From: Fumia sp045615345
GTDB taxonomy: Bacteria > Bacillota > Clostridia > Oscillospirales > Ruminococcaceae
Assembly: GCA_045615345.1 (NCBI GenBank)
Contig: JAZLER010000030.1
Location: 1 to 49,957, forward strand
Direction: 5' to 3'
Length of the DNA: 49,957 nucleotides
The translations under genes were made by a program, and so were the position numbers. Within the stretch, counting starts at the first letter, position 1; each line of letters starts with the position of its first letter. Positions 32,553-39,554 of the stretch are shown in pieces. The notes below the pieces were generated by a model. That model was given only the letters and a program-made list of their open reading frames with translations. It had not been told where the DNA came from and did no database searches.

Positions 32553-32623
32553 AGCTAAACCTCCTTATGATTTGTTGCAAAGCAACACTATTTACCTTTA
32601 TCGCAAGTCCCAAAAGGAAAAGA

Positions 32624-32642
32624 TTGTTAATTTTTTCACTAA
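32624..32642. promoter_or_regulatory. candidate Rex operator of the hyd operon
   Basis: The sequence TTGTTAATTTTTTCACTAA matches the left half TTGTTAA of the clostridial Rex box (TTGTTAA-4-TTAACAA) exactly and the right half partly. It sits just downstream of the -10 box, where a bound repressor would block transcription. Rex senses the NADH/NAD+ ratio and controls hydrogenase and alcohol genes in Clostridia. The call is by eye. Confidence 0.4.
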
Positions 32643-32660
32643 TTAAACTCGCTCAAAGTC

Positions 32661-32669
32661 ATTATACCA
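32661..32669 (-). promoter_or_regulatory. extended -10 promoter of the hyd operon
   Basis: TGGTATAAT on the minus strand is an extended -10 without a good -35 at the usual distance. It gives a leader of about 100 bases before hydC. A promoter this dependent on the -10 would suit regulated expression. Confidence 0.6.
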
Positions 32670-32763
32670 TTTTTCGTCAAAAAAAGCTACCTACCAAATT
32701 GCATAATCGATAAAAAGTTTTTTGTGGATTTTAGACAAAAACTATGCATTTCGTACAAATCAG

Positions 32764-32792
32764 TTGAAAAAAGTACGATGAATAGATATAAT
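32764..32792 (+). promoter_or_regulatory. promoter of the HydS-like operon
   Basis: -35 TTGAAA (32764-32769) and -10 TATAAT (32787-32792) are separated by 17 bases. It is divergent from the hyd operon promoter about 100 bases away. Confidence 0.8.
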
Positions 32793-32823
32793 TAAAGTAC
32801 ACTTTTATTCAGGGGGACTTTTT

Positions 32824-33195
32824 ATGAATGTAAAAGAAGTAGCAAAACTTCTCGATGCAAAAATTCTTTGCGGAGAAGAAAATCTTGAGACCGAAGTGCA
32901 CGATGCGTGTGGTTCAGATATGATGAGTGATGTTCTGGCCTTCGTTAAAAATCAGGCGGTTTTACTCACAGGTCTTGTGAATATCCAGGTTGTGCGTACA
33001 GCCGATATGATGGATATGGTATGTATTGTTTTTGTAAGAGGCAAAATGCCCGATGAAGATATGCTCGCTTTAGCAAAACGCAAAGGTATGGTTCTTTTAA
33101 GTACTGAACAGAGAATGTTTACCGCCTGCGGAATTTTGTGGGACAACGGGCTCAGAGGAGGTAACACTGATGGAAGCACTGAAGCTGACATATAA
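32824..33195 (+). CDS. DRTGG-domain protein (first copy)
   Basis: The 123-residue protein is a stand-alone DRTGG domain. It starts MNVKEVAKLLDAKILCGEENLETEV and contains VRTADMMDMVCIVFVRG. This fold occurs in the N-terminal part of HPr kinase-like and phosphotransacetylase-like proteins and is thought to bind a ligand; as an isolated domain it appears in clostridial hydrogenase sensor operons. AGGGGG precedes the ATG. Its end overlaps the next gene by 26 bases, which suggests translational coupling. The ligand is unknown. Confidence 0.8.
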   Translation: MNVKEVAKLLDAKILCGEENLETEVHDACGSDMMSDVLAFVKNQAVLLTGLVNIQVVRTADMMDMVCIVFVRGKMPDEDMLALAKRKGMVLLSTEQRMFTACGILWDNGLRGGNTDGSTEADI

Positions 33196-33589
33196 TGTTG
33201 ACGGTGATGATTTCACAAGTGCCGGAGTTGCTTCTTCAAGTGTTAAAAAACGCCTCAGAAAACTGGGTATTTCCCCCGAAGCTATAAGAAAAGTAGCTAT
33301 CGCTCTTTATGAAGGCGAAATCAATATGGTTATCCATGCAGATGGTGGTCAGATTGATGTCGAAATCACACCTACACAGATCAAAATGGTCCTTGCTGAT
33401 AAAGGCAAAGGCATTGCCGATATTGAAAAAGCTATGCAGGAAGGCTATTCCACAGCACCCGATGAAGTAAGAAACTTAGGTTTTGGTGCAGGAATGGGGC
33501 TTCCCAATATGAAGAAATATTCCGATGAAATGAGAATTGAAAGTACCGTTGGAGTCGGTACTACCGTGTATATGACTGTAAATATTTAA
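33170..33589 (+). CDS. RsbW-like anti-sigma/HATPase protein
   Basis: The 139-residue GHKL ATPase domain has an N-box with EGEINMVIHA (Glu and Asn kept), a G1 box ADKGKGIADIE and a G2 box GFGAGMGLPNM. The size and layout match RsbW/SpoIIAB-type serine kinases and anti-sigma factors, with no other domain. No sigma factor or anti-anti-sigma (STAS) gene lies in the operon, so the partner is missing or encoded elsewhere. AGGAGG precedes the ATG. It lies between the DRTGG gene and the HydS-like gene. Confidence 0.85.
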   Translation: MEALKLTYNVDGDDFTSAGVASSSVKKRLRKLGISPEAIRKVAIALYEGEINMVIHADGGQIDVEITPTQIKMVLADKGKGIADIEKAMQEGYSTAPDEVRNLGFGAGMGLPNMKKYSDEMRIESTVGVGTTVYMTVNI

Positions 33590-33608
33590 GTTTGAAAGGG
33601 GTAGCAAA

Positions 33609-34943
33609 ATGCAGGAATTTTTCCATTCGGTAACACTCGATACCGATAAGTGTAAAGGCTGTATCAACTGCATCAAACGCTGTCCGACTGAAGCTATAAG
33701 GGTTCGCAATAAAAAAGCTTACATAATCCCTGAGCGCTGTATCGACTGCGGTGAATGCATCAGGGTTTGTCCCCATCACGCCAAAAAAGCTATTTTTGAC
33801 GGCCTTGATGTCGTAAATCGTTTTGAATATGTAATCGCACTGCCCGCACCCTCTTTGATGGCACAGTTCAATAACCTTGAAGATGTGGATATTGTTCTGA
33901 GTGCACTTTTGAAGTTCGGTTTTGACAGTGTTTTTGAGGTTGCAAAAGCTGCAGAAATAGTTTCAGCCGAAACCAGACGACTTATGAAAGAAGGAAAGCT
34001 TGAAAAACCCGTTATAAGCTCTGCCTGTCCCGCCGTTACAAGGCTTATAAGAGTGCGTTTTCCAAGCCTTATCGACCATGTTTTACCGCTCAATGCACCG
34101 ATTGAGGTAGCGGCAAGACTCGCAAAACAAGAAGCTATGGAAAAAACAGGTATTGCCTATGAAAAGATAGGTGCTGTTTTCATTTCCCCCTGCCCTGCTA
34201 AGGTTACTGCAACAAAAATGCCTATCGGTACTCAGAAAAGCGAAGTGGATGCAGTAATTGCAGTAAGGGAAATTTATCCGAAGCTTTTCCCGCTGATGCG
34301 TACTATTGACGAAGAGGAGCCACTGATTTCCACCGAAGCCGGAAGAATAGGCCTTTCCTGGGGAAGCAGCAGTGGTGAAGCATCGGGACTTATAAATGAC
34401 AACTACCTGGCTGCAGATGGTATTGAAAATGTTATCAGGGTTTTAGAGGACCTTGAGGACGAAAAGTTCCAGGATGTTGATTTTATCGAACTCAATGCAT
34501 GCAGTGGCGGATGTGTCGGAGGAGTTTTAAATGTTGAAAATCCCTATGTCGCGAAAACAAAACTGAAACGCATAAGAAAAAATCTCCCCGTGAGCCAGAA
34601 TCATACAGAAGAAGACCGCCCCGATTTTTCCAAAGCTATCAATTGGGATACCCCCCTTGAATATGTCCCTGTTATGAAACTTGACGAGGATATGAGAGTT
34701 GCAATGGAAAAGATGGCACAGATTGAAAAAATCGTAGATAAGCTTGAAGGTCTTGACTGTGGTGCCTGCGGTGCTCCCTCCTGCCGTGCTCTGGCAGAGG
34801 ATGTGGTGCGTGGCCTTGCTTCCACCGATGATTGTATCTATAACTTTAACTCAAATGTTAAAAACCTTATTAAGAATATGCAGAAAATCGAGGACTATAT
34901 TCCCCGTACTTTCAGGGAGGAGGAAGAAAATGACGCCGATTGA
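33609..34943 (+). CDS. hydS: HydS-like putative sensory [FeFe] hydrogenase with C-terminal Fe-S domain
   Basis: The 444-residue protein starts with two [4Fe-4S] motifs (Cys15, 18, 21, 25 and Cys44, 47, 50, 54). An H-cluster domain follows with all four cluster cysteines but altered surroundings: SSACPAV (Cys140, for TSCxPGW), SPCPAK (Cys195, for MPCxAKK) and ACSGGCVGG (Cys298 and Cys302). The changes match putative sensory hydrogenases such as Thermotoga HydS rather than catalytic HydA. Residues 380-410 add a further Fe-S domain (CGACGAPSC...C: Cys384, 387, 392, 409), where other sensory types carry a PAS domain. AAAGGGG precedes the ATG. I infer an H2 or redox sensor. Confidence 0.85.
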   Translation: MQEFFHSVTLDTDKCKGCINCIKRCPTEAIRVRNKKAYIIPERCIDCGECIRVCPHHAKKAIFDGLDVVNRFEYVIALPAPSLMAQFNNLEDVDIVLSALLKFGFDSVFEVAKAAEIVSAETRRLMKEGKLEKPVISSACPAVTRLIRVRFPSLIDHVLPLNAPIEVAARLAKQEAMEKTGIAYEKIGAVFISPCPAKVTATKMPIGTQKSEVDAVIAVREIYPKLFPLMRTIDEEEPLISTEAGRIGLSWGSSSGEASGLINDNYLAADGIENVIRVLEDLEDEKFQDVDFIELNACSGGCVGGVLNVENPYVAKTKLKRIRKNLPVSQNHTEEDRPDFSKAINWDTPLEYVPVMKLDEDMRVAMEKMAQIEKIVDKLEGLDCGACGAPSCRALAEDVVRGLASTDDCIYNFNSNVKNLIKNMQKIEDYIPRTFREEEENDAD

Positions 34944-35262
34944 TTTTGCGCAAAAATATGGCTTTGAAGTGGCTTCCGAGGGCGAAAACCGCATTATTGA
35001 AGGGATATATTGCTGTGACCTTTTAAGTATGGTTATGGGAAGAGCCAAGGAAAATGATGCGCTTATTACTGTAATGGGCAATGTAAACACCGTAGCAGTA
35101 GGAGTGCTTGCCGATGTAAGCTGCATCATTTTATGTGAAGGAATAAAACTTGACGAGGAAAGTCTTAAAAAAGCAAAAGAACAGGATGTCTGCGTGATTT
35201 ATTCTGATAAACCAAGTTTTGACACCGCACTTTTGCTCGCAAAAGAACTTAAATTAGTTTGA
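34930..35262 (+). CDS. DRTGG-domain protein (second copy)
   Basis: The 110-residue protein is a second stand-alone DRTGG domain (EGIYCCDLLSMVMGRAKENDALITVMGNVNTVAVGVLADVSC split over residues 24-65). It is more typical of the family than the first copy. The ATG at 34930 overlaps the end of hydS by 14 bases and has GGAGGA upstream; longer in-frame starts lie inside hydS and are unlikely. The overlap implies coupled translation with HydS. I infer that it works with HydS and the HATPase protein. Confidence 0.85.
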   Translation: MTPIDFAQKYGFEVASEGENRIIEGIYCCDLLSMVMGRAKENDALITVMGNVNTVAVGVLADVSCIILCEGIKLDEESLKKAKEQDVCVIYSDKPSFDTALLLAKELKLV

Positions 35263-35278
35263 ATTAAGGAGGGACAGT

Positions 35279-35965
35279 ATGGAATTCAATTATGATTTAC
35301 ATATACATTCCTGTCTGTCCCCTTGTGGTGACAACGAAATGACACCGAATAATATTATCGGTATGGCAGGTATTCTGGAACTTGACATTATCGCGGTAAG
35401 CGACCACAACTCTGCTTTGAATCTGCCCGCTATTTCAAAACTCGGTGAAGAAAACGGCATTTTGGTTGTCCCTGCTATTGAAATAACGACCTCGGAAGAA
35501 GTCCATGTACTTTCCCTTTTCCCCGATACAGACTCTGCACTTAAAATGGGAGAAGAACTTTATGAGCTTTTACCCGACATTGAAAATGATGTGGAAATTT
35601 TCGGTGAACAGCTTATTATGGACGAAAATGATGAGGTTATCGGCACCCGTAAAAAGCTTTTAAGCAACGCCGTAAATTTTTCCATTGACGATGTTTTTGA
35701 AAAGGTGCGTGCTTATGGTGGTGTACCGATTCCTGCACATATTGACAAATCCTCCTACTCGTTGCTTTCAAATTTAGGTTTTGTTCCGCCAGAGCTCACT
35801 CTGACCTCAATCGAAATTAAAAATCCCCCTCACAAATTGGGAGAGGAATACAGATTTATCACCGACTCGGATGCTCATTCTTTAGAAGTTATGAGTCAAC
35901 ACGACTGCCGTAAAATTAATTTACCTGAAAAGACCATTTCTGCCGTTCTCGATTTTTTAAGGTAA
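35279..35965 (+). CDS. PHP-domain phosphoesterase of the HydS operon
   Basis: The 228-residue protein has PHP motifs: LHIHSCLSPCG (HxH), AVSDHNSA, the Glu in VPAIEITTSEEVH, and SDAHSLEVM near the end. It resembles the TrpH/YciV type, whose members hydrolyse 3',5'- or 5'-phosphates of nucleotides. It lies 16 bases after the second DRTGG gene with AAGGAGGG upstream, so it is the last gene of the HydS operon. A nucleotide-clearing role in signalling is possible but unproven. Confidence 0.85.
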   Translation: MEFNYDLHIHSCLSPCGDNEMTPNNIIGMAGILELDIIAVSDHNSALNLPAISKLGEENGILVVPAIEITTSEEVHVLSLFPDTDSALKMGEELYELLPDIENDVEIFGEQLIMDENDEVIGTRKKLLSNAVNFSIDDVFEKVRAYGGVPIPAHIDKSSYSLLSNLGFVPPELTLTSIEIKNPPHKLGEEYRFITDSDAHSLEVMSQHDCRKINLPEKTISAVLDFLR

Positions 35966-35980
35966 ATTTTCAAAAAGGTG

Positions 35981-36009
35981 TTGACAAATCAAGTTTGATG
36001 TGATATTAT
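35981..36009 (+). promoter_or_regulatory. promoter of tRNA-Arg
   Basis: -35 TTGACA (35981-35986) and -10 TATTAT (36004-36009) are separated by 17 bases, about 27 bases before the tRNA. Confidence 0.88.
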
Positions 36010-36035
36010 ATCAAATGTTGCAAAAATCTTATATT

Positions 36036-36112
36036 GCGCCATTAGCTCAGCTGGATAGAGTGTTTGACTACGAATCAAAAGGTCGCAGGTTCGAGTCCTG
36101 CATGGCGCGCCA
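36036..36112 (+). tRNA. tRNA-Arg (anticodon ACG)
   Basis: All cloverleaf parts are present. The acceptor stem GCGCCAT (36036-36042) pairs with ATGGCGC (36102-36108), the D arm is GCTC...GAGT, and the anticodon stem TTTGA/TCAAA encloses loop CTACGAA with anticodon ACG (36070-36072). The T arm is GCAGG-TTCGAGT-CCTGC. The CCA end is encoded (36110-36112). The first A of the anticodon should become inosine and read CGU, CGC and CGA. Confidence 0.97.
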
Positions 36113-36114
36113 AA

Positions 36115-36143
36115 AATCCTCGTTCGTAAGAACGGGGATTTTT
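36115..36143 (+). terminator. terminator of tRNA-Arg
   Basis: An 11-bp stem (36115-36125 with 36130-36140, one G-U pair) with a GTAA loop is followed by TTTTT, three bases after the CCA end. Confidence 0.88.
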
Positions 36144-36230
36144 ACTTATTACCTCTTCACTATTCACTCTTCACTAAAAACGAGGATTTTTGGAAAGTAA
36201 TAAGTAATAGTGAAAAGTGAAGAAGTGATT
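36142..36230. repeat. short imperfect inverted repeat after the tRNA
   Basis: The left arm (ACTTATTACCTCTTCAC, TATTCACTCTTCACT) and the right arm (AGTAATAAGTAATAGTGAA, AAGTGAAGAAGTGA) are roughly complementary and built from TTCACT modules. A partial copy of the tRNA terminator (CGAGGATTTTT, 36181-36191) lies in the centre. It looks like a small non-coding repeat element. From 36231 to 36284 I see nothing else. Confidence 0.55.
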
Positions 36231-36284
36231 GCTTTGCTTATGCAAGGTTTAGATTTCATCGTGAGAGAATCGAAAGATTTCATT

Positions 36285-36312
36285 AAAAGGCTTGCTTTCC
36301 AGCAAGCCCTTT
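36285..36312 (-). terminator. terminator of the AraC-type gene
   Basis: An 8-bp stem GGCTTGCT/AGCAAGCC (36289-36296 with 36301-36308) flanked by A- and T-runs lies directly after the stop of the minus-strand regulator. Confidence 0.8.
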
Positions 36313-37161
36313 TTAAATCCCCTTCACATACTGTGACGGGGGGATTCCTACTTTACGCAAAAAACTTCTGTAAAAAACAGAGTAATCGCTAAATCCCGAG
36401 GCAGCTGCTGCTTCATTGGCTGTTCCGCCGGCATTAAGTACCGATTGTGCTTTTATGATCCGTCTTTCGGTTATATAGTTACTTAATGTAAATCCCGTTT
36501 CCTTCTTAAAAAGCTTGTAGAGATATTTTTCTGTGACAAAAAACTTTTCCGATATTGTCTTATAGTTTAAATCTTCTGATATGTTTTCTTCGATATATTT
36601 TACGATTTCAGAAATTTTCTGATTGTTCGAGGGAAGCGGAGCATTGTCATCTTGTCTGCTCGATTTTTCTGCCTTTATGAGCAGTGAAAAAAGTGATGTC
36701 AAAGCACAGAAATCCTCATACTCATTATTCTGCGCAAGTGAATTTTCAATCCGGTCAAACAATGTACCAAGTCCCAGACTATACACAGTTTCTTTGTTTA
36801 CCATAATCATTTTTCTTTTTCGCAAAAGCGCAGAAACAGGCAACGCATATGTATTCAGTTGTGAAAATATTTCTTTACTGAACAAAATGCGTTTTCTGTA
36901 ATATCTGCACAGCGTTTTTATAATTGGACGATGCAATGTGTCAGGTGCAATAATTATCATATCGCCCTCACTGACGGCATAGCATTTACCCTCAAACGCA
37001 AAGTACAAATCTCCCTCAAGGAAATAGTATATCTCAAATTCATCATAATGGGCATGCACTTCATATTCATCGTTTGGTTGCGCCTGATTTGTAAGCGTTG
37101 ATATAAAAGTGAGGTTGTCATTCAGTCCTGTATGTTTTATATAAAAATCCTTTTCATTCAT
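36313..37161 (-). CDS. AraC-family transcriptional regulator
   Basis: The 282-residue regulator has an N-terminal cupin sensor domain (HAHYDEFEIYYFLEGDLYFAFEGKCYAVSEGDMIIIAP) and a C-terminal pair of helix-turn-helix motifs. The last part is ASGFSDYSVFYRSFLRKVGIPPSQY, the AraC signature. The ligand is unknown; such cupin regulators often sense sugars. I start at ATG 37159-37161 because GAGGTGA lies five bases upstream; the longer start at 37212 has no ribosome binding site. It is divergent from the PHP-phosphoesterase pair, with a palindrome between them. Confidence 0.92.
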   Translation of the reverse strand: MNEKDFYIKHTGLNDNLTFISTLTNQAQPNDEYEVHAHYDEFEIYYFLEGDLYFAFEGKCYAVSEGDMIIIAPDTLHRPIIKTLCRYYRKRILFSKEIFSQLNTYALPVSALLRKRKMIMVNKETVYSLGLGTLFDRIENSLAQNNEYEDFCALTSLFSLLIKAEKSSRQDDNAPLPSNNQKISEIVKYIEENISEDLNYKTISEKFFVTEKYLYKLFKKETGFTLSNYITERRIIKAQSVLNAGGTANEAAAASGFSDYSVFYRSFLRKVGIPPSQYVKGI

Positions 37162-37230
37162 ATCAGTCACCTCAATGGTAGGAAAATGCAATATATCTTT
37201 CCAAAAATACAATTTTATTTGCGAATAAGA

Positions 37231-37250
37231 TATGATACAATGGTATCATA
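37231..37250. promoter_or_regulatory. operator-like palindrome between araC-type and PHP genes
   Basis: A perfect inverted repeat TATGATAC-AATG-GTATCATA lies between two divergent genes. TACAAT within it could be a plus-strand -10. AraC-type proteins usually bind direct repeats, so another dimeric regulator may use it. Confidence 0.5.
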
Positions 37251-37284
37251 AAAAGGAAGAGGAGTCAAGGAAAGGAAGGATAAT

Positions 37285-37950
37285 ATGTACAAAACTGAAA
37301 CACATTTACATACTACTGAAGTCAGTTCTTGTGGAAAATTAAGGGCAAGACAAATAGTAGATTTATACCTTGAAAAAGGATATAAGACAATCTTTGTTTC
37401 CGATCATTTTGACAACTGGTATTTTGATCAGCTTGGTGATATGAGCTGGGAAGATAAGCTTACTGTGTTTTTCTCCGGATTTAAAAAAGCTGAGGCTTAT
37501 GGTAAAACATTGGGGATGAATGTTCTGATGTCCCTTGAAATCGATTTTGAAGGTAATCCTAATCATTACCTTGTGTATGGCGCTGATAAGGAGTTTTTCT
37601 TAAAATATCCTGATATCTGCAACTGGAGCATTGAGAAGTTTTATAAAATTGCAAAAGAAAATAATGTTTTTGTTGTTCAGGCACATCCATACAGGGACAA
37701 TGTTTGCTATCCTACACCTGAATTTGTTGATGCCATCGAAGTATGCAATACAAATCCAAGACATAATGATTTTTATGAAGAGTCGTATGAATTAGCAAGG
37801 GAAAACAATCTCTGTATGACGGGTGGTTCCGATTGCCACAGAGTTGAAGACTCAGGTCTTGGCGGAATTGCAACTGAAGAAGAAATCAAGACTACAGAAG
37901 ATTATATTAAAGCTGTTAAATCAGGAAAGGCAGTGATTTTAAATGGGTAG
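37285..37950 (+). CDS. PHP-domain phosphoesterase
   Basis: The 221-residue protein has PHP motifs: THLHTTEVSSCG (HxH), VSDHFDNWYFD, the Glu in SLEIDFEG, QAHPYRD, and GSDCHRVEDSG. The overall type is the PHP superfamily of metal-dependent phosphoesterases; the substrate is unknown. GGAAGG precedes the ATG. Its last 8 bases overlap the start of a metallophosphoesterase gene, so the two are made together and may act on one pathway. Confidence 0.87.
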   Translation: MYKTETHLHTTEVSSCGKLRARQIVDLYLEKGYKTIFVSDHFDNWYFDQLGDMSWEDKLTVFFSGFKKAEAYGKTLGMNVLMSLEIDFEGNPNHYLVYGADKEFFLKYPDICNWSIEKFYKIAKENNVFVVQAHPYRDNVCYPTPEFVDAIEVCNTNPRHNDFYEESYELARENNLCMTGGSDCHRVEDSGLGGIATEEEIKTTEDYIKAVKSGKAVILNG

Positions 37951-38593
37951 AACTTTTCTTTTAAGTGATTTTCACGGTGACATAAACTTTAAAGGGTTTA
38001 ATGAATATCTTGAAATTGCAAACGATGATGATTTGCTTATCATTTTAGGGGATGTTGGACTCTTTTACAAAGAAAGAGAAGATAATGCTATTTTTACAGA
38101 AAAATTTTTGAATACAAAAAAGAAAATCGCTTTCATTGACGGAAACCACGAAAATATGGATTACATTGATTCTTTGCCTGAAATCGATTTTTGCGGTGGT
38201 AAGGCAGGAAAGCTTACTGACTATATTCTGCACCTTAAAAGAGGACATATTTTCAATATAAACGGTAAAAAACTCTTTGTTTTCGGAGGATATAAAAGTT
38301 CTCAGAAATGGAAAGATTTAGGGCTTTGGTATGAACGTGAATGGCCGAGTAAGGAAGAATTCTCACTTGGATACAAAACATTGAAAGAAAACAACAACAA
38401 AGTGGATTTTGTACTTACTCACAGATATCAGGCTGTAGTTAACCCTCTTGATGAAATTGATGAGCTTGTTAAATATATCGATGATAATGTTCAGTTTGAA
38501 GCGTGGTATTCGGGGCATACTCATACAATTGAAACTCTTGACGATAAGCATTTCAGAGTATACAATGAACTTACAAAAATAACTGATAACTAA
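37943..38593 (+). CDS. calcineurin-like metallophosphoesterase
   Basis: The 216-residue protein has all metal-binding motifs of the family: LLSDFHGD (DxH), ILGDVGLF (GD), DGNHENMD (GNHE), THRY and SGHTHT (GHxH). Members hydrolyse phosphoproteins, nucleotides or other phosphodiesters. The ATG lies inside the end of the preceding PHP gene (8-base overlap). A terminator follows. Confidence 0.9.
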   Translation: MGRTFLLSDFHGDINFKGFNEYLEIANDDDLLIILGDVGLFYKEREDNAIFTEKFLNTKKKIAFIDGNHENMDYIDSLPEIDFCGGKAGKLTDYILHLKRGHIFNINGKKLFVFGGYKSSQKWKDLGLWYEREWPSKEEFSLGYKTLKENNNKVDFVLTHRYQAVVNPLDEIDELVKYIDDNVQFEAWYSGHTHTIETLDDKHFRVYNELTKITDN

Positions 38594-38597
38594 ACAA

Positions 38598-38628
38598 AAC
38601 GCCTTGTCATTTGACAAGGCGTTTTTCA
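38598..38628. terminator. bidirectional terminator
   Basis: The stem AAACGCCTTGTCA...TGACAAGGCGTTT with a short loop and T-run lies between the convergent phosphoesterase and AraC-type genes. Confidence 0.88.
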
Positions 38629-39399
38629 TATCCCTTTTGCGTACTGCAAAGGGGAAACACCATATTTCTTTTTAAAAGCACGGCTGAAGTATAGCGGGTC
38701 GTTATAACCTACTGCGAGTGCCACCTCCGAAATGGTGTCAAAGTCACCGCTTGCTATAATACTCTTTGCGTGGGAAAGTCTTTTACGCAAAATGTATTTT
38801 TGGGGGCTTGTGCCGAAATTAAGCGCAAAAATCTTTCTGAAATACGCACCCGACACCCCACAAAGCTTCGGCAAAGTTTCGATATTAAGATCACAATCGT
38901 AGATATGTTTTTTGAGATATAATACCGCAGGGTTTATAACCTCAATTTTCTTTTTATCGGCATAGTTCATATTTTCAAGATTTTCAATATATGAAAGGAG
39001 ATTATAAAAAACTGAATAGCATCTGTACTGTTCAGCTTTACCACCGAATTTCCATAAATCAACCAGATTATTTATAAGCTCTTCCATATCCTCAAAATTG
39101 TCTATCGGATAAGCAGAGGGTTTCATATCTTCAGGAGAAACCTCGAATATTATTGAAACATATTCGGGCACCTCATCACCGATAATCTGAAAAGTATAGC
39201 TTGACCCCCGTGGCATAAGAATAATATGACCCGGAGTTACATCAATGGCATGGTCTGCGAAAGTATACCGCACATGTCCCGACACACGCAAAACAAAGCT
39301 TGTATTCTTTCTTGACTCAACGACAACATCTTTTTTTGAAATACCTTTATGTATTTCAGTTATTTTTAAGTTTTCTATATCCGCAAACACAATTTTCAC
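38626..39399 (-). CDS. AraC-family transcriptional regulator (second)
   Basis: The 257-residue protein has an N-terminal AraC-binding-like beta domain (VLRVSGHVRYTFADHAIDVTPGHIILMPRGSSY) and a C-terminal double helix-turn-helix ending ALAVGYNDPLYFSRAFKKKYGVSPLQY. The start is uncertain: GTG at 39397-39399 gives the full frame, while a GTG nine bases later has GGTGA at a better spacing. It is divergent from the MATE exporter gene, which is a plausible target. It is only distantly similar to the regulator at 36313. Confidence 0.9.
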   Translation of the reverse strand: MKIVFADIENLKITEIHKGISKKDVVVESRKNTSFVLRVSGHVRYTFADHAIDVTPGHIILMPRGSSYTFQIIGDEVPEYVSIIFEVSPEDMKPSAYPIDNFEDMEELINNLVDLWKFGGKAEQYRCYSVFYNLLSYIENLENMNYADKKKIEVINPAVLYLKKHIYDCDLNIETLPKLCGVSGAYFRKIFALNFGTSPQKYILRKRLSHAKSIIASGDFDTISEVALAVGYNDPLYFSRAFKKKYGVSPLQYAKGI

Positions 39400-39554
39400 C
39401 GCGCAATCTCAAAAGTTCCCTTATATTCTAACATATTTCGCATCATACTTCAATAAAATTTTAAAATTTTAGTTTCAAAAAATCCATATTGTTTCAAGTA
39501 TTCTATGTACTATCCCCTTTCTGAATGTTAGAATATACAAAACGGGGTGATGAT

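Noticed and set aside
33170..33589. Reading the RsbW-like protein as a complete stress sigma-factor switch
   Set aside because: No sigma factor, STAS anti-anti-sigma or phosphatase gene lies in the window, so only the domain is claimed.
36210..36392. Short plus-strand frame after the tRNA
   Set aside because: It runs through a terminator and into the antisense of the AraC-type gene, and has no family similarity.
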